44,488 bases of DNA from Treponema sp. (GTDB taxonomy: Bacteria; Spirochaetota; Spirochaetia; Treponematales; Breznakiellaceae). Under the pieces are notes generated by a model. It was not told the DNA's origin and searched no databases. It was given only the letters and a program-made list of their open reading frames with translations. The DNA is taken from NCBI GenBank assembly GCA_009782555.1, contig WRIV01000016.1, positions 1-44,488 of the forward strand, in the 5' to 3' direction. Positions 1 to 8,540 of the stretch are shown in pieces (within the stretch, counting starts at the first letter, position 1; every line of letters begins with the position of its first letter). The position numbers were made by a program, and so were the translations under genes.

Positions 1-75
1 ACAGGTCAACCCGGCATCCTGAATTTGTTCGTACAGTTTTACCCAGATGAGTCGTTGCTTTTCCTCTCGTTTCAT
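1..75 (-). pseudogene. N-terminus of a probable IS481-type transposase, cut by window edge
   Basis: An open frame of 25 codons runs leftward off the window from ATG at 75. It begins MKREEKQRLIWVKLYEQIQD and continues AGLTC. From memory this resembles the start of IS481-family helix-turn-helix/integrase transposases, where a cysteine-containing HTH (CGISRPTLRKW-like) follows at this point. The rest lies outside the window, so it cannot be said whether the gene is whole. There is no strong Shine-Dalgarno sequence before the ATG (CCGTGGG only). It could instead be some other small HTH protein. Confidence 0.4.
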
Positions 76-144
76 CCCACGGTTATATCAACATTTATTG
101 AAACGATCTATACGAACCCCACACTTTATGAAAGGGGGTGATGT

Positions 145-570
145 ATGAAAGATTTTCAATTCACTTTGGATGTATGCCGTCAAATGGCGGAAGCGGCGGA
201 GAAAGCGCAAAAAGAAGCCGGTGTAAGTATATGCCTCGCCGTTGCAGACCGGCACGGCAGCCTTAGATATTTTTATCGTTTTGGCGATGCGATTCTGCCC
301 AGTGTGGATATTTCCCAGAAGAAGGCATACACCGCGGCGGTGTTGGGGCAGACCACCCGCGAATTCGGAAAAATCGCCCAGGCGGGGGCGGATGCATTCG
401 GTATTAATGTGACGCATCCCATGCTTGTGATTTTCGGCGGCGGGTTTCCGCTGCAGATAGACGGAAAAACCGTCGGCGGACTTGGAATAAGCGGAGGCAG
501 CGTCGAGGAAGACGAGGCAGTGGCGGCCCGGGCCCTGGAGGCTTTTCGTCAGGCCACGGGTCAAAAATAA
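145..570 (+). CDS. GlcG/HbpS-family (DUF336) protein
   Basis: A 141-residue single-domain protein with the GlcG/HbpS/PduO-C fold signature: an N-terminal helix rich in A/E (AEAAEKAQKEAG), the strand-turn LAVADRHGSLRYFYR, a middle helix with KAYTAAVLGQTT, a glycine-rich stretch VIFGGGFPLQ, and the terminal VGGLGISGGSVEEDEAVA. Family members bind haem or corrinoid-like cofactors or act as accessory proteins in glycolate and cobalamin pathways; which one applies here is not shown by the sequence. The length equals that of the family domain. A very strong ribosome site (AAAGGGGGTGATGT) precedes ATG 145. It stands alone, convergent with the DUF2791 ATPase gene (43 bases between them) and divergent from the transposase fragment. 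No partner genes of the glc or pdu type are nearby. Confidence 0.8.
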   Translation: MKDFQFTLDVCRQMAEAAEKAQKEAGVSICLAVADRHGSLRYFYRFGDAILPSVDISQKKAYTAAVLGQTTREFGKIAQAGADAFGINVTHPMLVIFGGGFPLQIDGKTVGGLGISGGSVEEDEAVAARALEAFRQATGQK

Positions 571-612
571 AGGCGGGGCCTACAATTCTTCAAGGTAACC
601 GCAGATACTGCC

Positions 613-1917
613 CTATACCTGAAAAGCTGCATATAACTCATCCGGATTTGCCGCCTTTACCCGGCGGTCTTCCCGGCGTATCAATTCATCAAAGTCGGTT
701 TCCGGTTGATCCTTGAGGATGTTAAGGAGGGCCAGGTAATCCCGGCTGATTTCCCGGGGGGTAATAAATTCCGCCGCTCCTGGGGAGGACAGGGCCAGTT
801 CCAGAAAGGCGGTCATTTCTTCTTCGCCGATCCAGGGTTCGTAGCCATAATGGAGGGCGTGGATTTCTGTAAGCCTTTCCAGGAGAATAAACACTTCTTC
901 GTTGGAAAGAGGTAAAAGGCGGATCACCGGACTTCCCGAATCAACATGGCCGGAACGGACAAAGCGGCTTTCTTCGAGTCGGCTTTTCAGGGCGGGGTAG
1001 CTTGCCAGTCCCCGGCGTTCGTCTTCCAGAAACTGGGGTGTTCCTCCCAGGTAAAATCCCATCCATCCCGCCTTTCCCTGCATTATGTCGTTAAAAATCG
1101 AAAGGAGTTTTTCGTAGTTGTTTTCCCGGGAACGGCGGTTGGCGATCTTGTAGAGATTTACTCCTTCATCAATAAAAACCAGCAGTCCCCGGTAGCCGGT
1201 GCGGACGCAGAAGGCAGCGAAGAGTTTAAGGTGATCATACCAGTTGTCGTCGGTTACGATTTCGCCTACCGGAAGAAACCGTTTTGCTTCGGTCCGGGTG
1301 GCGTATTCTCCCCGGATCCACCGGAGGGCGGCTGTCTTTTTTTCATCCTCCCCCGAAACAAAGGCCCTATAGTAATGTACAAGAACAGAGGAAAAGTCAA
1401 AGCCATGGACGTATTCTTCCATGCCGTTAATAGTTTCCCGGATTTTCCATTCCACCCGGGAAGCAAAATCATTTTCATCCTGGGAATAACCCGAACGGAT
1501 CATTTCGGTTTGAACCGCATTAATCCATTTTTGAAGCAGGGCCTCCAGAGCTCCGCCGCCGGGCCGGATCTTGGTTGAGAGGCGCTGCATCAATTCCCGG
1601 TAGGCGGCCCGCCCTGTTCCGGAAGAGCCGGTAAGTTTTTTGTCCGGCGAAAGATCCGCATCGGCGCAGACATAGTCCCGATCAAGAGCATAGTTCCGCA
1701 GGGCCTGGAGGAAGAAAGTTTTTCCGCTTCCGTAACGGCCTATAATAAAACGAAAAGCCGCCGCCCCTTCACTTAAATTTTCCATGTCTTCCAGGGCTGT
1801 CTGGATCTCCCGTTTTCGGCCAACGGCGATGTATTCCAGGCCAATGCGGGGAACCACTCCGGCGGAAAGAGAACCAAGGATCGCCTGACTGATACGTTTT
1901 GGGATCGTTATTCCCAT
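613..1917 (-). CDS. BrxD-like P-loop ATPase (DUF2791 / BREX ATP-binding domain)
   Basis: A 434-residue AAA-like ATPase of the DUF2791/BrxD family. Walker A is GRYGSGKT at residues 60-67 and Walker B LLVFIDE at 245-251. An asparagine-rich patch (YKIANRRSRENNYEKLL) and a sensor-like GTPQFLEDE (about 293-301) follow, as in BrxD proteins, then a C-terminal winged-helix-like part with ITPREISRDYLALLN. Relatives are found in BREX type 2 loci and in TerB-type stress or defence operons, where they work with a helicase and a TerB-N protein. The ATG at 1917 overlaps the end of the upstream TerB gene by 10 bases, so the two are translationally linked. The usual third partner, an SF2 helicase, is not downstream: the next gene (145-570) is convergent and unrelated. 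Confidence 0.82.
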   Translation of the reverse strand: MGITIPKRISQAILGSLSAGVVPRIGLEYIAVGRKREIQTALEDMENLSEGAAAFRFIIGRYGSGKTFFLQALRNYALDRDYVCADADLSPDKKLTGSSGTGRAAYRELMQRLSTKIRPGGGALEALLQKWINAVQTEMIRSGYSQDENDFASRVEWKIRETINGMEEYVHGFDFSSVLVHYYRAFVSGEDEKKTAALRWIRGEYATRTEAKRFLPVGEIVTDDNWYDHLKLFAAFCVRTGYRGLLVFIDEGVNLYKIANRRSRENNYEKLLSIFNDIMQGKAGWMGFYLGGTPQFLEDERRGLASYPALKSRLEESRFVRSGHVDSGSPVIRLLPLSNEEVFILLERLTEIHALHYGYEPWIGEEEMTAFLELALSSPGAAEFITPREISRDYLALLNILKDQPETDFDELIRREDRRVKAANPDELYAAFQV

Positions 1918-4289
1918 TTGCCCAGTATAGCTCTATATTCGGCGGAGATCGAGGGTCCCTCCGGACCGGTCTCAATTAAAAGATCGCCGAACTGCTCATA
2001 AAAAGCTGAATTGATGGCGTCGATGATGGTTTCTGAAACAGGTATATTGTACATTCCCCGTGCAATGTGCTGCAAAATATACCATTCTGTTTCTTCCAGT
2101 GAATTGATGAATTCTGTCAGCGTTTCTTTGCCCGGCGGAATATATGTTAATAATGCCGTCTCTGGCAAAGCGGCTTTTGGTGCCGTTGTGCGTGCCGTAC
2201 CGGGACCGTCGCGGAAGTTTTGGCTTGTATCGTTAAACAAGTCCTTATCAGGTTTTAGGATATCTCTTACTGCATCGGATTCCTGCCGCAGTTCCTCCAA
2301 CAGTTCATTTTCCAGGCTAAGGGGATGGAGCCGGGTTTTGACGCCGGGAAGGGGATTGGTTTCCGGTGCCAGCGCTAAAGCGGAAAGAATATCAATCAGA
2401 GGCTTGTGGGAAGAAAAGCCCGGACGGTATATGGTGTAGGCAGAATCCCCTATAGCCCGGCCCTTTTCAAAGGCAGTCCAATCGGATTGTACCGGCAGGG
2501 GCGGGTAAAAGAGAGAAAAGAAACCCCGGTCCCAGTCCCGGCGGAGCTGGACGTCGATAACATCCAGCATTCGGCAGCACCGATCCGGATGTTCTGTATC
2601 GTTTTCTTTTCGGGCTAAAATTTTCGGAGGAATCAATGTTTTGATGAGGGGCCAGAATTTGCCTCCTTCAAAATGTTCTGCTTTTTCCACAAAAAAATGA
2701 TTGAGGGCAAGATCGACAAGGAAAGTTTCGGGAAGATCGGCGGATGGATCATTTTCCTGTTTGCAGAACCATCCGTTGTTCCGCAGTTCATCCAAAAAAA
2801 TGGGAAACGCTTCGGCGGTAATGCCGTAGATCACCGCAAAGTCCAGGAGCCAGCGGCAGAGGAGGGACGCCGTTTCGGGAAAGGATTCCCTAGAGGCATG
2901 GAACAAATACAGAAGAGAAAGAAAGTGCTGTAGAGGACCTTCCCGGCCCATGCAGAGAACCAATTCGCCGGCATACAAAAGGATATAGTTTTCGATATAA
3001 AGGGAATTCGCCGGCATGGGAATAAAGCCCCGGCGGCATTCGCTGCGCCAGCGGAAAAAAAAATCCCGCTGGGTTTCATTGAGCTGCGAGAAAGCAGCAC
3101 CGAATCGTACCGGGGGTGGTTCCCAGTTTTGGTTTTTTTGTTTTGCAATTTCCCGGTAAAACTGAGCTTGTTCTTCCTTAAAATCCATGGCCATAATGCC
3201 GGAAAATTTTGAATTTACCACAAACCGGAATCCTTCTTGACAGCCGGCGTCAGGCTTGGCAGCTTTAATCTGGATACGTTTTAAATCCGCTTTCCCAATT
3301 TTTTGATCCTGGCCATGTCTCCCCGGGAAGGATAATGGCGCCGGAAGGCCGCCGTTCTTCACCGGAACCAGATCACGGAACAAGAAATTGTTTAGCGATG
3401 TTTTTTTTCTTTCCGCCGGTGTATTTTGTTTTGCCGCCATGACCGTGAGTTTAAGCCGGGCCGTTATCCCTCGGGTAAAAAAAGTTTGAGCCGGATCTTC
3501 CGGCCCGGTATTGACCATCAGAAGCATATCGCAGCGGGATCTTTGGGAGCGGAGCAGGGAGGCGCCGTCTTCGTAGAGGACAATACCCAATCCTGTAAAA
3601 TCAGACCCCAGTACTGCGGCGCCTTCAAAATTAATGTTGACAGGAATTTCTCCGGCGGCGGGATCGCCGGAAACTACGGCCGTTGGCAATTCAGCCGCCA
3701 GCGGGGTTTCAAAAAACCACTTTGACACAAGGACGATAATTTTTGATTTTTCCCGGGTACAGTCTTTTTTTAAAAAATGAATGTATCCCGCCAACAAGGG
3801 AGCCAAGGCGGAGTTTTCAATATAAACGCCGCCGGAAAACCCCCAGGTCCTCAGGAATTCAAGATGACTATGGAACAACTCCGCCGTATTGCCTGCGGCA
3901 ATCCAGCGGGTATCGTCGAATTCTATAGAAGTGCAAAATAATTCAGCCCCCTTTAGGGTACGCCGATTTTGCTCGCCGGTTTGCGGGGGGCAAAAAAAAT
4001 CTTCCGGGACCAGCTGTACCGGCTTTATCGGTTCACCCCCCAGGTATCTGCCCAGGGGGCCTATCCCCAGAATTTCCAGTTCCCGAAGCCGTGCTGCCCT
4101 AAAGGGATTGCCGCTTAACGAAATCGTTCCCGGCGGTTCCAGTTTTTCCGACAGGGAGAGGGCGGACAGCCGTTCTTCTCCGGCGGCCACCACCGGAAGC
4201 CCCCAGGCGGATCCAACTCCCCTTTCCATCAGGGGCATACAGCGGAGAACTAGGCTTTTTACATTGGCCTTTGGAGAACCCCCGTACAT
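1908..4289 (-). CDS. TerB-N/TerB-C domain protein, partner of the DUF2791 ATPase
   Basis: A large protein of about 793 residues if started at ATG 4289. The open frame extends to 4394, but that would run into the divergent V-ATPase gene at 4339. The TerB-N signature is visible near residues 400-440: LNETQRDFFFRWRSECRRG followed by YIENYILLYAGELVL, the usual aromatic-WR-x-R-G then Y-x-Y-x-E pattern. The C-terminus (FINSLEETEWYILQHIAR ... IDAINSAFYEQFGDLLIE ... ISAEYRAIL) matches TerB-C. The first 350 residues are unassigned. TerB-N/TerB-C proteins are known from tellurite-type stress and phage-defence operons. No Shine-Dalgarno sequence is clear at 4289; later candidates are ATG 4238 and 4229. 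It forms an overlapping pair with the ATPase at 613-1917. Function in defence is inference from family and partner. Confidence 0.72.
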   Translation of the reverse strand: MYGGSPKANVKSLVLRCMPLMERGVGSAWGLPVVAAGEERLSALSLSEKLEPPGTISLSGNPFRAARLRELEILGIGPLGRYLGGEPIKPVQLVPEDFFCPPQTGEQNRRTLKGAELFCTSIEFDDTRWIAAGNTAELFHSHLEFLRTWGFSGGVYIENSALAPLLAGYIHFLKKDCTREKSKIIVLVSKWFFETPLAAELPTAVVSGDPAAGEIPVNINFEGAAVLGSDFTGLGIVLYEDGASLLRSQRSRCDMLLMVNTGPEDPAQTFFTRGITARLKLTVMAAKQNTPAERKKTSLNNFLFRDLVPVKNGGLPAPLSFPGRHGQDQKIGKADLKRIQIKAAKPDAGCQEGFRFVVNSKFSGIMAMDFKEEQAQFYREIAKQKNQNWEPPPVRFGAAFSQLNETQRDFFFRWRSECRRGFIPMPANSLYIENYILLYAGELVLCMGREGPLQHFLSLLYLFHASRESFPETASLLCRWLLDFAVIYGITAEAFPIFLDELRNNGWFCKQENDPSADLPETFLVDLALNHFFVEKAEHFEGGKFWPLIKTLIPPKILARKENDTEHPDRCCRMLDVIDVQLRRDWDRGFFSLFYPPLPVQSDWTAFEKGRAIGDSAYTIYRPGFSSHKPLIDILSALALAPETNPLPGVKTRLHPLSLENELLEELRQESDAVRDILKPDKDLFNDTSQNFRDGPGTARTTAPKAALPETALLTYIPPGKETLTEFINSLEETEWYILQHIARGMYNIPVSETIIDAINSAFYEQFGDLLIETGPEGPSISAEYRAILGKWE

Positions 4290-4338
4290 AAAAGCATTGT
4301 AATTGAATTGTTTGCAAAAATAATATAGCTTAAGAAAG

Positions 4339-5739
4339 ATGCGAGGCGTTGAATACCGGGGACTTACCCGCATAGAAGGGCCGGTGGTTATCACCGAAAG
4401 AAATGTGAGGGTAGGTTTTAACGAAATGGTGGCGGTTTACGATCGAAATGATGGCCGCCGCCTTGGCCGGGTGGTTGACATGAGCAGGGACTGGACCGCC
4501 GTCCAGATCTTTGGGAGTACCTCGGGCCTTTCCTCTTCCGATGCCCGGGTTGAATTTTTGGGGAAGCCCATGGAGCTCCGGGTTGGGCCGGATCTCTTGG
4601 GCCGGGTCTTTAACGGTCTGGGTGAACCCATTGATGGCTATGGAGACATTTTTTCCTCTCATTTTCTCGACGTTAATGGCCTTCCTATCAATCCCTATGC
4701 CCGGATATACCCCAGGGATTTTATTCAAACCGGGATTTCCGCCATCGATGGAATGAGTACCCTGATCCGGGGACAGAAGCTTCCTATTTTTTCCGGCAGC
4801 GGTCTTCCCCATAACCGGCTGGCGGCTCAGATAGTCCGGCAGGCAAAAATTCTTTCTTCCGAAATGGCGGAACAATTTGTGGTGGTTTTTTGCGCCATGG
4901 GGGTCAAATACGATGTGGCCCGGTTTTTTTTGGAAGATTTTGAAAAGTCCGGTGTCCTGGCCAATGTGGCGGTGTTTCTCTCCCTGGCGGATGCTCCCAG
5001 CCTGGAACGGCTTGTGGCGCCCCGGTGCGCCCTTACCGCAGCGGAATACTTAGCCTATGACCGGAATATGCATGTTCTGGTTGTAATGACCGATATGACC
5101 AATTACTGCGAAGCTCTGCGGGAAATTTCTTCGATCCGGGGTGAAATACCCAGCCGCAAGGGTTATCCAGGTTATCTCTACTCAGATTTGGCAAGTCTCT
5201 ACGAACGGGCGGGAAAAATTCAAGGTTCCTCCGGGTCTATCACCCAAATTCCCATCCTGACAATGCCCAATGACGACATTAGCCATCCCATTCCGGATCT
5301 GTCGGGGTACATCACCGAAGGCCAGATCGTTTTGGACCGGGAACTGTACCAGCGGGGAATCTATCCGCCCGTGGCGGGACTCCCCAGCCTTTCCAGGCTT
5401 ATGAAAGACGGTATTGGAGAGGGAATGACCCGGGAGGATCACAAGGATGTGGCCAGCCAACTCTTTGCCGCCTATTCCAAGGTCAGGCAGCTGCGGAACC
5501 TGGCATCGATAATTGGAGAAGAAGAAATGTCGGAGAATGACAAGCGGTACCTGAAATTCGGCGGAAAATTCGAACAGGTTTTCCTCTCCCAGGGAGAATA
5601 TGAAAACCGGGACATTGGCCAGACCCTTGATCTGGGCTGGAAGGTTTTATCCGAACTTCCCCGGGAAGATTTGGTTAGAATAAACCAGGAGTATATTAAT
5701 AAATACATGAAAACCGCCCAGGAAAGCCCCAAACAGTAA
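4339..5739 (+). CDS. atpB: V-type ATP synthase subunit B
   Basis: A 466-residue non-catalytic regulatory subunit of the V/A-type rotary ATPase, acting in the cytoplasmic V1 head. It starts [15 protein letters not shown], the usual beta-barrel of B subunits, and contains the B-type nucleotide region [17 protein letters not shown] in place of a true Walker [21 protein letters not shown], and [20 protein letters not shown]. The length is normal for the family. Its start is fixed by homology; only a weak purine run (TTAAGAAAG) precedes the ATG. Subunit A, normally immediately upstream, is absent: the divergent TerB gene lies 49 bases away. Downstream come a periplasmic protein and subunit D, so this is a broken or split V-ATPase operon. 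The catalytic and membrane subunits must be encoded elsewhere if the enzyme works. Confidence 0.95.
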   Translation: MRGVEYRGLTRIEGPVVITERNVRVGFNEMVAVYDRNDGRRLGRVVDMSRDWTAVQIFGSTSGLSSSDARVEFLGKPMELRVGPDLLGRVFNGLGEPIDGYGDIFSSHFLDVNGLPINPYARIYPRDFIQTGISAIDGMSTLIRGQKLPIFSGSGLPHNRLAAQIVRQAKILSSEMAEQFVVVFCAMGVKYDVARFFLEDFEKSGVLANVAVFLSLADAPSLERLVAPRCALTAAEYLAYDRNMHVLVVMTDMTNYCEALREISSIRGEIPSRKGYPGYLYSDLASLYERAGKIQGSSGSITQIPILTMPNDDISHPIPDLSGYITEGQIVLDRELYQRGIYPPVAGLPSLSRLMKDGIGEGMTREDHKDVASQLFAAYSKVRQLRNLASIIGEEEMSENDKRYLKFGGKFEQVFLSQGEYENRDIGQTLDLGWKVLSELPREDLVRINQEYINKYMKTAQESPKQ

Positions 5740-5779
5740 CCTTGGCGCTCTGCGGTTTTCTTATGGTAAGAGGCTATTA

Positions 5780-6592
5780 TTGGATATGATCATGCTAGGA
5801 TACCGTTTTTGTTTTTTTTCCGCCCTCTTTACCCTGTTGGGAACCGGAGTTTTTGCCCAATCACTGGAAAGCCTCCTGCCGGAAGATCTAATAAAGCAGC
5901 TTGTGCAGTCTGGGACGGTGAACCGGGAACGTTTTGATACGGCAGAGCTCCGCATGGTTCCCCGCTACCCTGCGCTGGAACGACTCCTTGATGCCAAGAG
6001 GGCCGGCCTAAATCCCAACATTTCTATAGAATCCCTGCAGCTCTACAAAAAGCCTTCTTCTGGGAATTGGACCGCTGAGGAAAAATCAGACCTGTGCAAC
6101 GGGATTTTTGCCATTAGCACCCTCAAGGGGCTGGAGTATTTTTCTAAAAGCCGGAACAAGATGAGGACCCTCTATGAAACATCAACAGTAATTGATGGGC
6201 CCGATACCAAAAATCCCCGGCCTGATCCGTCGTACAGGACCCCTCCGGCGGAACTGAGCGTTTTTGTCCGCCAGAAAGATTTGACCTTTGGGGATAATGT
6301 GTATCAATTTACCTTTTATGCGGACGAAACGGCTTTTATAATTTTCCAGGAAAATATTACGACCCTTAGTTATGGTCCTGTTCCTGTGGTTGATAAAAAC
6401 AAGCTCAGATCGGTGGTGGCCATTATAGACTGCGGTCCCTACCTTCTGATCTATACCGCCTCCCTGGCCAAGGCATCCATGCTTCCCGGCATGAAACAGC
6501 GGGCAGGGGAATCCATCAGCAACCGGGCCGTGGCATTGCTTTCCTGGTTTACCCAAAAGGCAGACCGGGCCTTTGGAAAAAATTCCCGGTAA
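5780..6592 (+). CDS. Exported protein of unknown function inside the V-ATPase operon
   Basis: A 270-residue protein with an N-terminal signal: hydrophobic stretch LGYRFCFFSALFTLLGTG followed by VFAQ, a likely signal peptidase I site after FAQ. The mature part has no motif I recognise; it contains YFSKSRNKMRTLYETSTVI and a beta-rich middle (VYQFTFYADETAFIIFQENI). Hydrophobic segment AIIDCGPYLLIYTASLAKA near residue 215 may be buried rather than membrane-spanning. It lies 40 bases after V-ATPase B and 50 before subunit D. A periplasmic protein between two cytoplasmic rotor/stator genes is unexpected. It appears to be a spirochaete-specific family. The start could also be Met3 or Met5 of the predicted protein. 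Confidence 0.7.
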   Translation: MDMIMLGYRFCFFSALFTLLGTGVFAQSLESLLPEDLIKQLVQSGTVNRERFDTAELRMVPRYPALERLLDAKRAGLNPNISIESLQLYKKPSSGNWTAEEKSDLCNGIFAISTLKGLEYFSKSRNKMRTLYETSTVIDGPDTKNPRPDPSYRTPPAELSVFVRQKDLTFGDNVYQFTFYADETAFIIFQENITTLSYGPVPVVDKNKLRSVVAIIDCGPYLLIYTASLAKASMLPGMKQRAGESISNRAVALLSWFTQKADRAFGKNSR

Positions 6593-6642
6593 AGCGGTTT
6601 TTTCATTGAATAAAACGTTTTTTTTCATTATTCTGGCTAGAT

Positions 6643-7266
6643 ATGCTGCGGGAACAAGTTGTCCCCACAAAAAACAATCTCTTTCGAGTCAAGGAACGGC
6701 TTGCCATCGCCGAGGAGGGACATGAGCTCTTGGAGCAAAAGCGGGAAATTCTAGTTATGGAGCTGATGCGGAAAGTAGAGCAGGTAAAACTCCTGGGGAA
6801 AGATGTGGACGCCAGGGTGGAGACCGCCTATCCGGCGCTGAAACGGATGCTTATCGCCATGGGCCGGGAACGGGCAAACCGGTTTTCTCTGGGGATAAAA
6901 TGCCGTTTCCAACTCAAAGAAAAGCTGGTTTTCAGCGCCGGAATGAAATTTTCCAGTTTGGAAGTACGCATCCCCGGCGCGGAAGCAGGCTATTCTCCGG
7001 CGAATTCATTTGCGGAATGCGATGAAACTGTGTTAGAATTCTACGAATTACTCAAACTATTGACTGAGTTGGCGGCGGTTCGAACCCTCGCATGGCGTCT
7101 TGCCCGGGAAGTCCGGAAGACACAGCGCCGGGTTAATGCGCTGGAAAAAATGGTGATCCCCTCCGCCACGGACACCAAAACATACATAGAAGCGGTTCTC
7201 GAAGAACAGGACAGAGATTCGTTCTTTGTCAGTAAACTGCTGAAAAGGAAAAACGGAAGGGAATGA
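6643..7266 (+). CDS. atpD: V-type ATP synthase subunit D
   Basis: A 207-residue central-stalk (rotor shaft) subunit of the V/A ATPase. The diagnostic N-terminus VVPTKNNLFRVKERLAIAEEGHELLEQKRE matches the PTK-x-x-L-x-x-L-K-x-L pattern of D subunits, and long coiled-coil helices occupy both ends, with ARTLAWRLAREVRKTQRRVNALE-like heptads at about 145-175. Size is typical. The start ATG has only a weak upstream purine signal, and a poor promoter-like pair (TTGAAT, 17 bases, TATTCT) lies just before it. The stop overlaps the next gene start by 4 bases, coupling it to the UspA protein. Subunits I and K, which follow D in complete operons, are missing here. Confidence 0.92.
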   Translation: MLREQVVPTKNNLFRVKERLAIAEEGHELLEQKREILVMELMRKVEQVKLLGKDVDARVETAYPALKRMLIAMGRERANRFSLGIKCRFQLKEKLVFSAGMKFSSLEVRIPGAEAGYSPANSFAECDETVLEFYELLKLLTELAAVRTLAWRLAREVRKTQRRVNALEKMVIPSATDTKTYIEAVLEEQDRDSFFVSKLLKRKNGRE

Positions 7267-7748
7267 CAAAGGGCCTTTTCTCCAACATAGTTGTAGCAGT
7301 CTCCGGCTCGGATGCCTCCATCCTGGCGGCCAAATACGCCATTATTTTGGCAAAACTTTACCGCTGTAGGCTTTCCGCTGTTTATGTTATTGATACGGCC
7401 ACCATAAAACAACTGACCTTAAGCAAGATCTTTATTCAGGAAGAAAGCCAGGAATACGAGAAAAGCCTGGAAGCAAACGGAGAGAGGTACCTTTCCTTTG
7501 TGGAAGAACTGGCCCGGGCTAAGGGGGTAAAAATAGAGCGGGAGGTGCGCCGGGGAGCGGTGTATACCGAAATTCTCAGCGCCGCCGACGAACGAAAAGC
7601 GGATCTGATTATACTGGGGGGCTGGGAAAAAGATCGCAGCGCCCGGGACATCATTACCCATTCCCACCGGGAAATCATGATCAGCGCCAAATGTTCGGTG
7701 CTGCTGGTTAAAGAGCCCTCCATCGATCAGCTCTACAAACAGGTATAA
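7263..7748 (+). CDS. Universal stress protein (UspA family)
   Basis: A 161-residue UspA-fold protein. The N-terminal strand NIVVAVSGSDASILAAKYAI matches the usual I-x-V-x-x-D/G-S-x-x-S-x-x-A start, and the C-terminus CSVLLVKEPS matches the last strand. The ATP-binding glycine signature (G-x2-G-x9-G-S/T) near the end is replaced by LGGWEKDRSARDIITHSHREI, so ATP binding is doubtful. It overlaps the V-ATPase D gene by 4 bases (ATGA type), which implies co-translation and perhaps a role linked to ATPase state or stress. That link is inference. Confidence 0.82.
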   Translation: MTKGLFSNIVVAVSGSDASILAAKYAIILAKLYRCRLSAVYVIDTATIKQLTLSKIFIQEESQEYEKSLEANGERYLSFVEELARAKGVKIEREVRRGAVYTEILSAADERKADLIILGGWEKDRSARDIITHSHREIMISAKCSVLLVKEPSIDQLYKQV

Positions 7749-7760
7749 TCCTTATCTTTT

Positions 7761-8540
7761 ATGGATGATTACTATTCGCTGCTCGGTATCGGCAAAAATG
7801 CATCCCCCCAGGAAATAAAAAAGGCCTTTAGGGAACGGGCCAAGCGTCTCCATCCGGACATTGCAGGAAAGGCCGCCGAAGGTCAGATGCGCCGGATCCT
7901 GGCAGCATACGAGGCGCTTTCCAGGACGGATCGGCGTTTTGAATATGACCGGGCCTTTACCCGTTTTTCCCGGACCTTTGATTATCCTGCATTTCTTAGG
8001 GAGCGGCGGGCTGATCCTGCCAGCCAGGCAAAACTGATCTTTTATCTTCTCCTTCATCCTGACAATGAACGGTTTGCTCCTCTGAAAATCTGGGAGGAAA
8101 ATGGCGGCCTTGCTTTTTCCCTGGAAAAATACCTGGAACGGGAGGACTGGATGGACTGCGCCTTTCTTTTGGCGGAAGAACTGGATCGTCAGGGCCGGCC
8201 CTACGAAGCCTTTTCCCTCTTGGTAAACATAACCAGAGAAGAACGGCGCCGCCCCTATTTTAAGCATTTTATGGAAGATGTGGAGGGCTTTCTCCGGGAA
8301 TTGACGCTGTTTCGGCTAAAATACGCAGTGGATAGTGAGCAGTATGCGTACTGCCTGGAATCTTTTTTGGCCCTTGGGTTTCCACAAAAAGAAGAAAAGA
8401 GGATACTCCGTGCCCTGGCTGAAGCACTCTTTAGGCTTGGAGAAGCGGATCGTTCGGAGGCTGTGCGGCGGGAAATCGCCAAACGGGAAGCACGGCAGGA
8501 TCCGGAACGAAAACACCGAAAAAAATTGAAAGTGCCATGA
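7761..8540 (+). CDS. J-domain (DnaJ-like) protein with a helical tail
   Basis: A 259-residue protein with an N-terminal J domain at residues 2-67: DYYSLLGIGKNASPQEIKKA, the essential HPD tripeptide (RLHPDIAG) and YEALSRTDRRFEYDRAF. J domains stimulate DnaK ATP hydrolysis and deliver clients. The remainder lacks the G/F region, zinc finger and C-terminal substrate domain of DnaJ, and looks like an all-helical, TPR-like tail (LEREDWMDCAFLLAEELDRQG ... RILRALAEALFRLGEADRSEA) with a basic end. It is therefore a specialised co-chaperone of unknown client. The stop overlaps the map start by 4 bases. Confidence 0.85.
   Translation: MDDYYSLLGIGKNASPQEIKKAFRERAKRLHPDIAGKAAEGQMRRILAAYEALSRTDRRFEYDRAFTRFSRTFDYPAFLRERRADPASQAKLIFYLLLHPDNERFAPLKIWEENGGLAFSLEKYLEREDWMDCAFLLAEELDRQGRPYEAFSLLVNITREERRRPYFKHFMEDVEGFLRELTLFRLKYAVDSEQYAYCLESFLALGFPQKEEKRILRALAEALFRLGEADRSEAVRREIAKREARQDPERKHRKKLKVP

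Noticed and set aside
946..1578. Long plus-strand frame of 210 codons opposite the DUF2791 ATPase
   Set aside because: It is a shadow of the GC-rich ATPase gene and has no family resemblance or ribosome site.
4290..4394. Longer N-terminus of the TerB protein starting at 4394
   Set aside because: It would overlap the divergent V-ATPase B gene, and the additional residues ([20 protein letters not shown]) look like antisense translation.
7077..7087. GGTTCGAACC-like T-loop sequence suggesting a tRNA
   Set aside because: It lies in the V-ATPase D coding frame and no acceptor, D or anticodon stems surround it.
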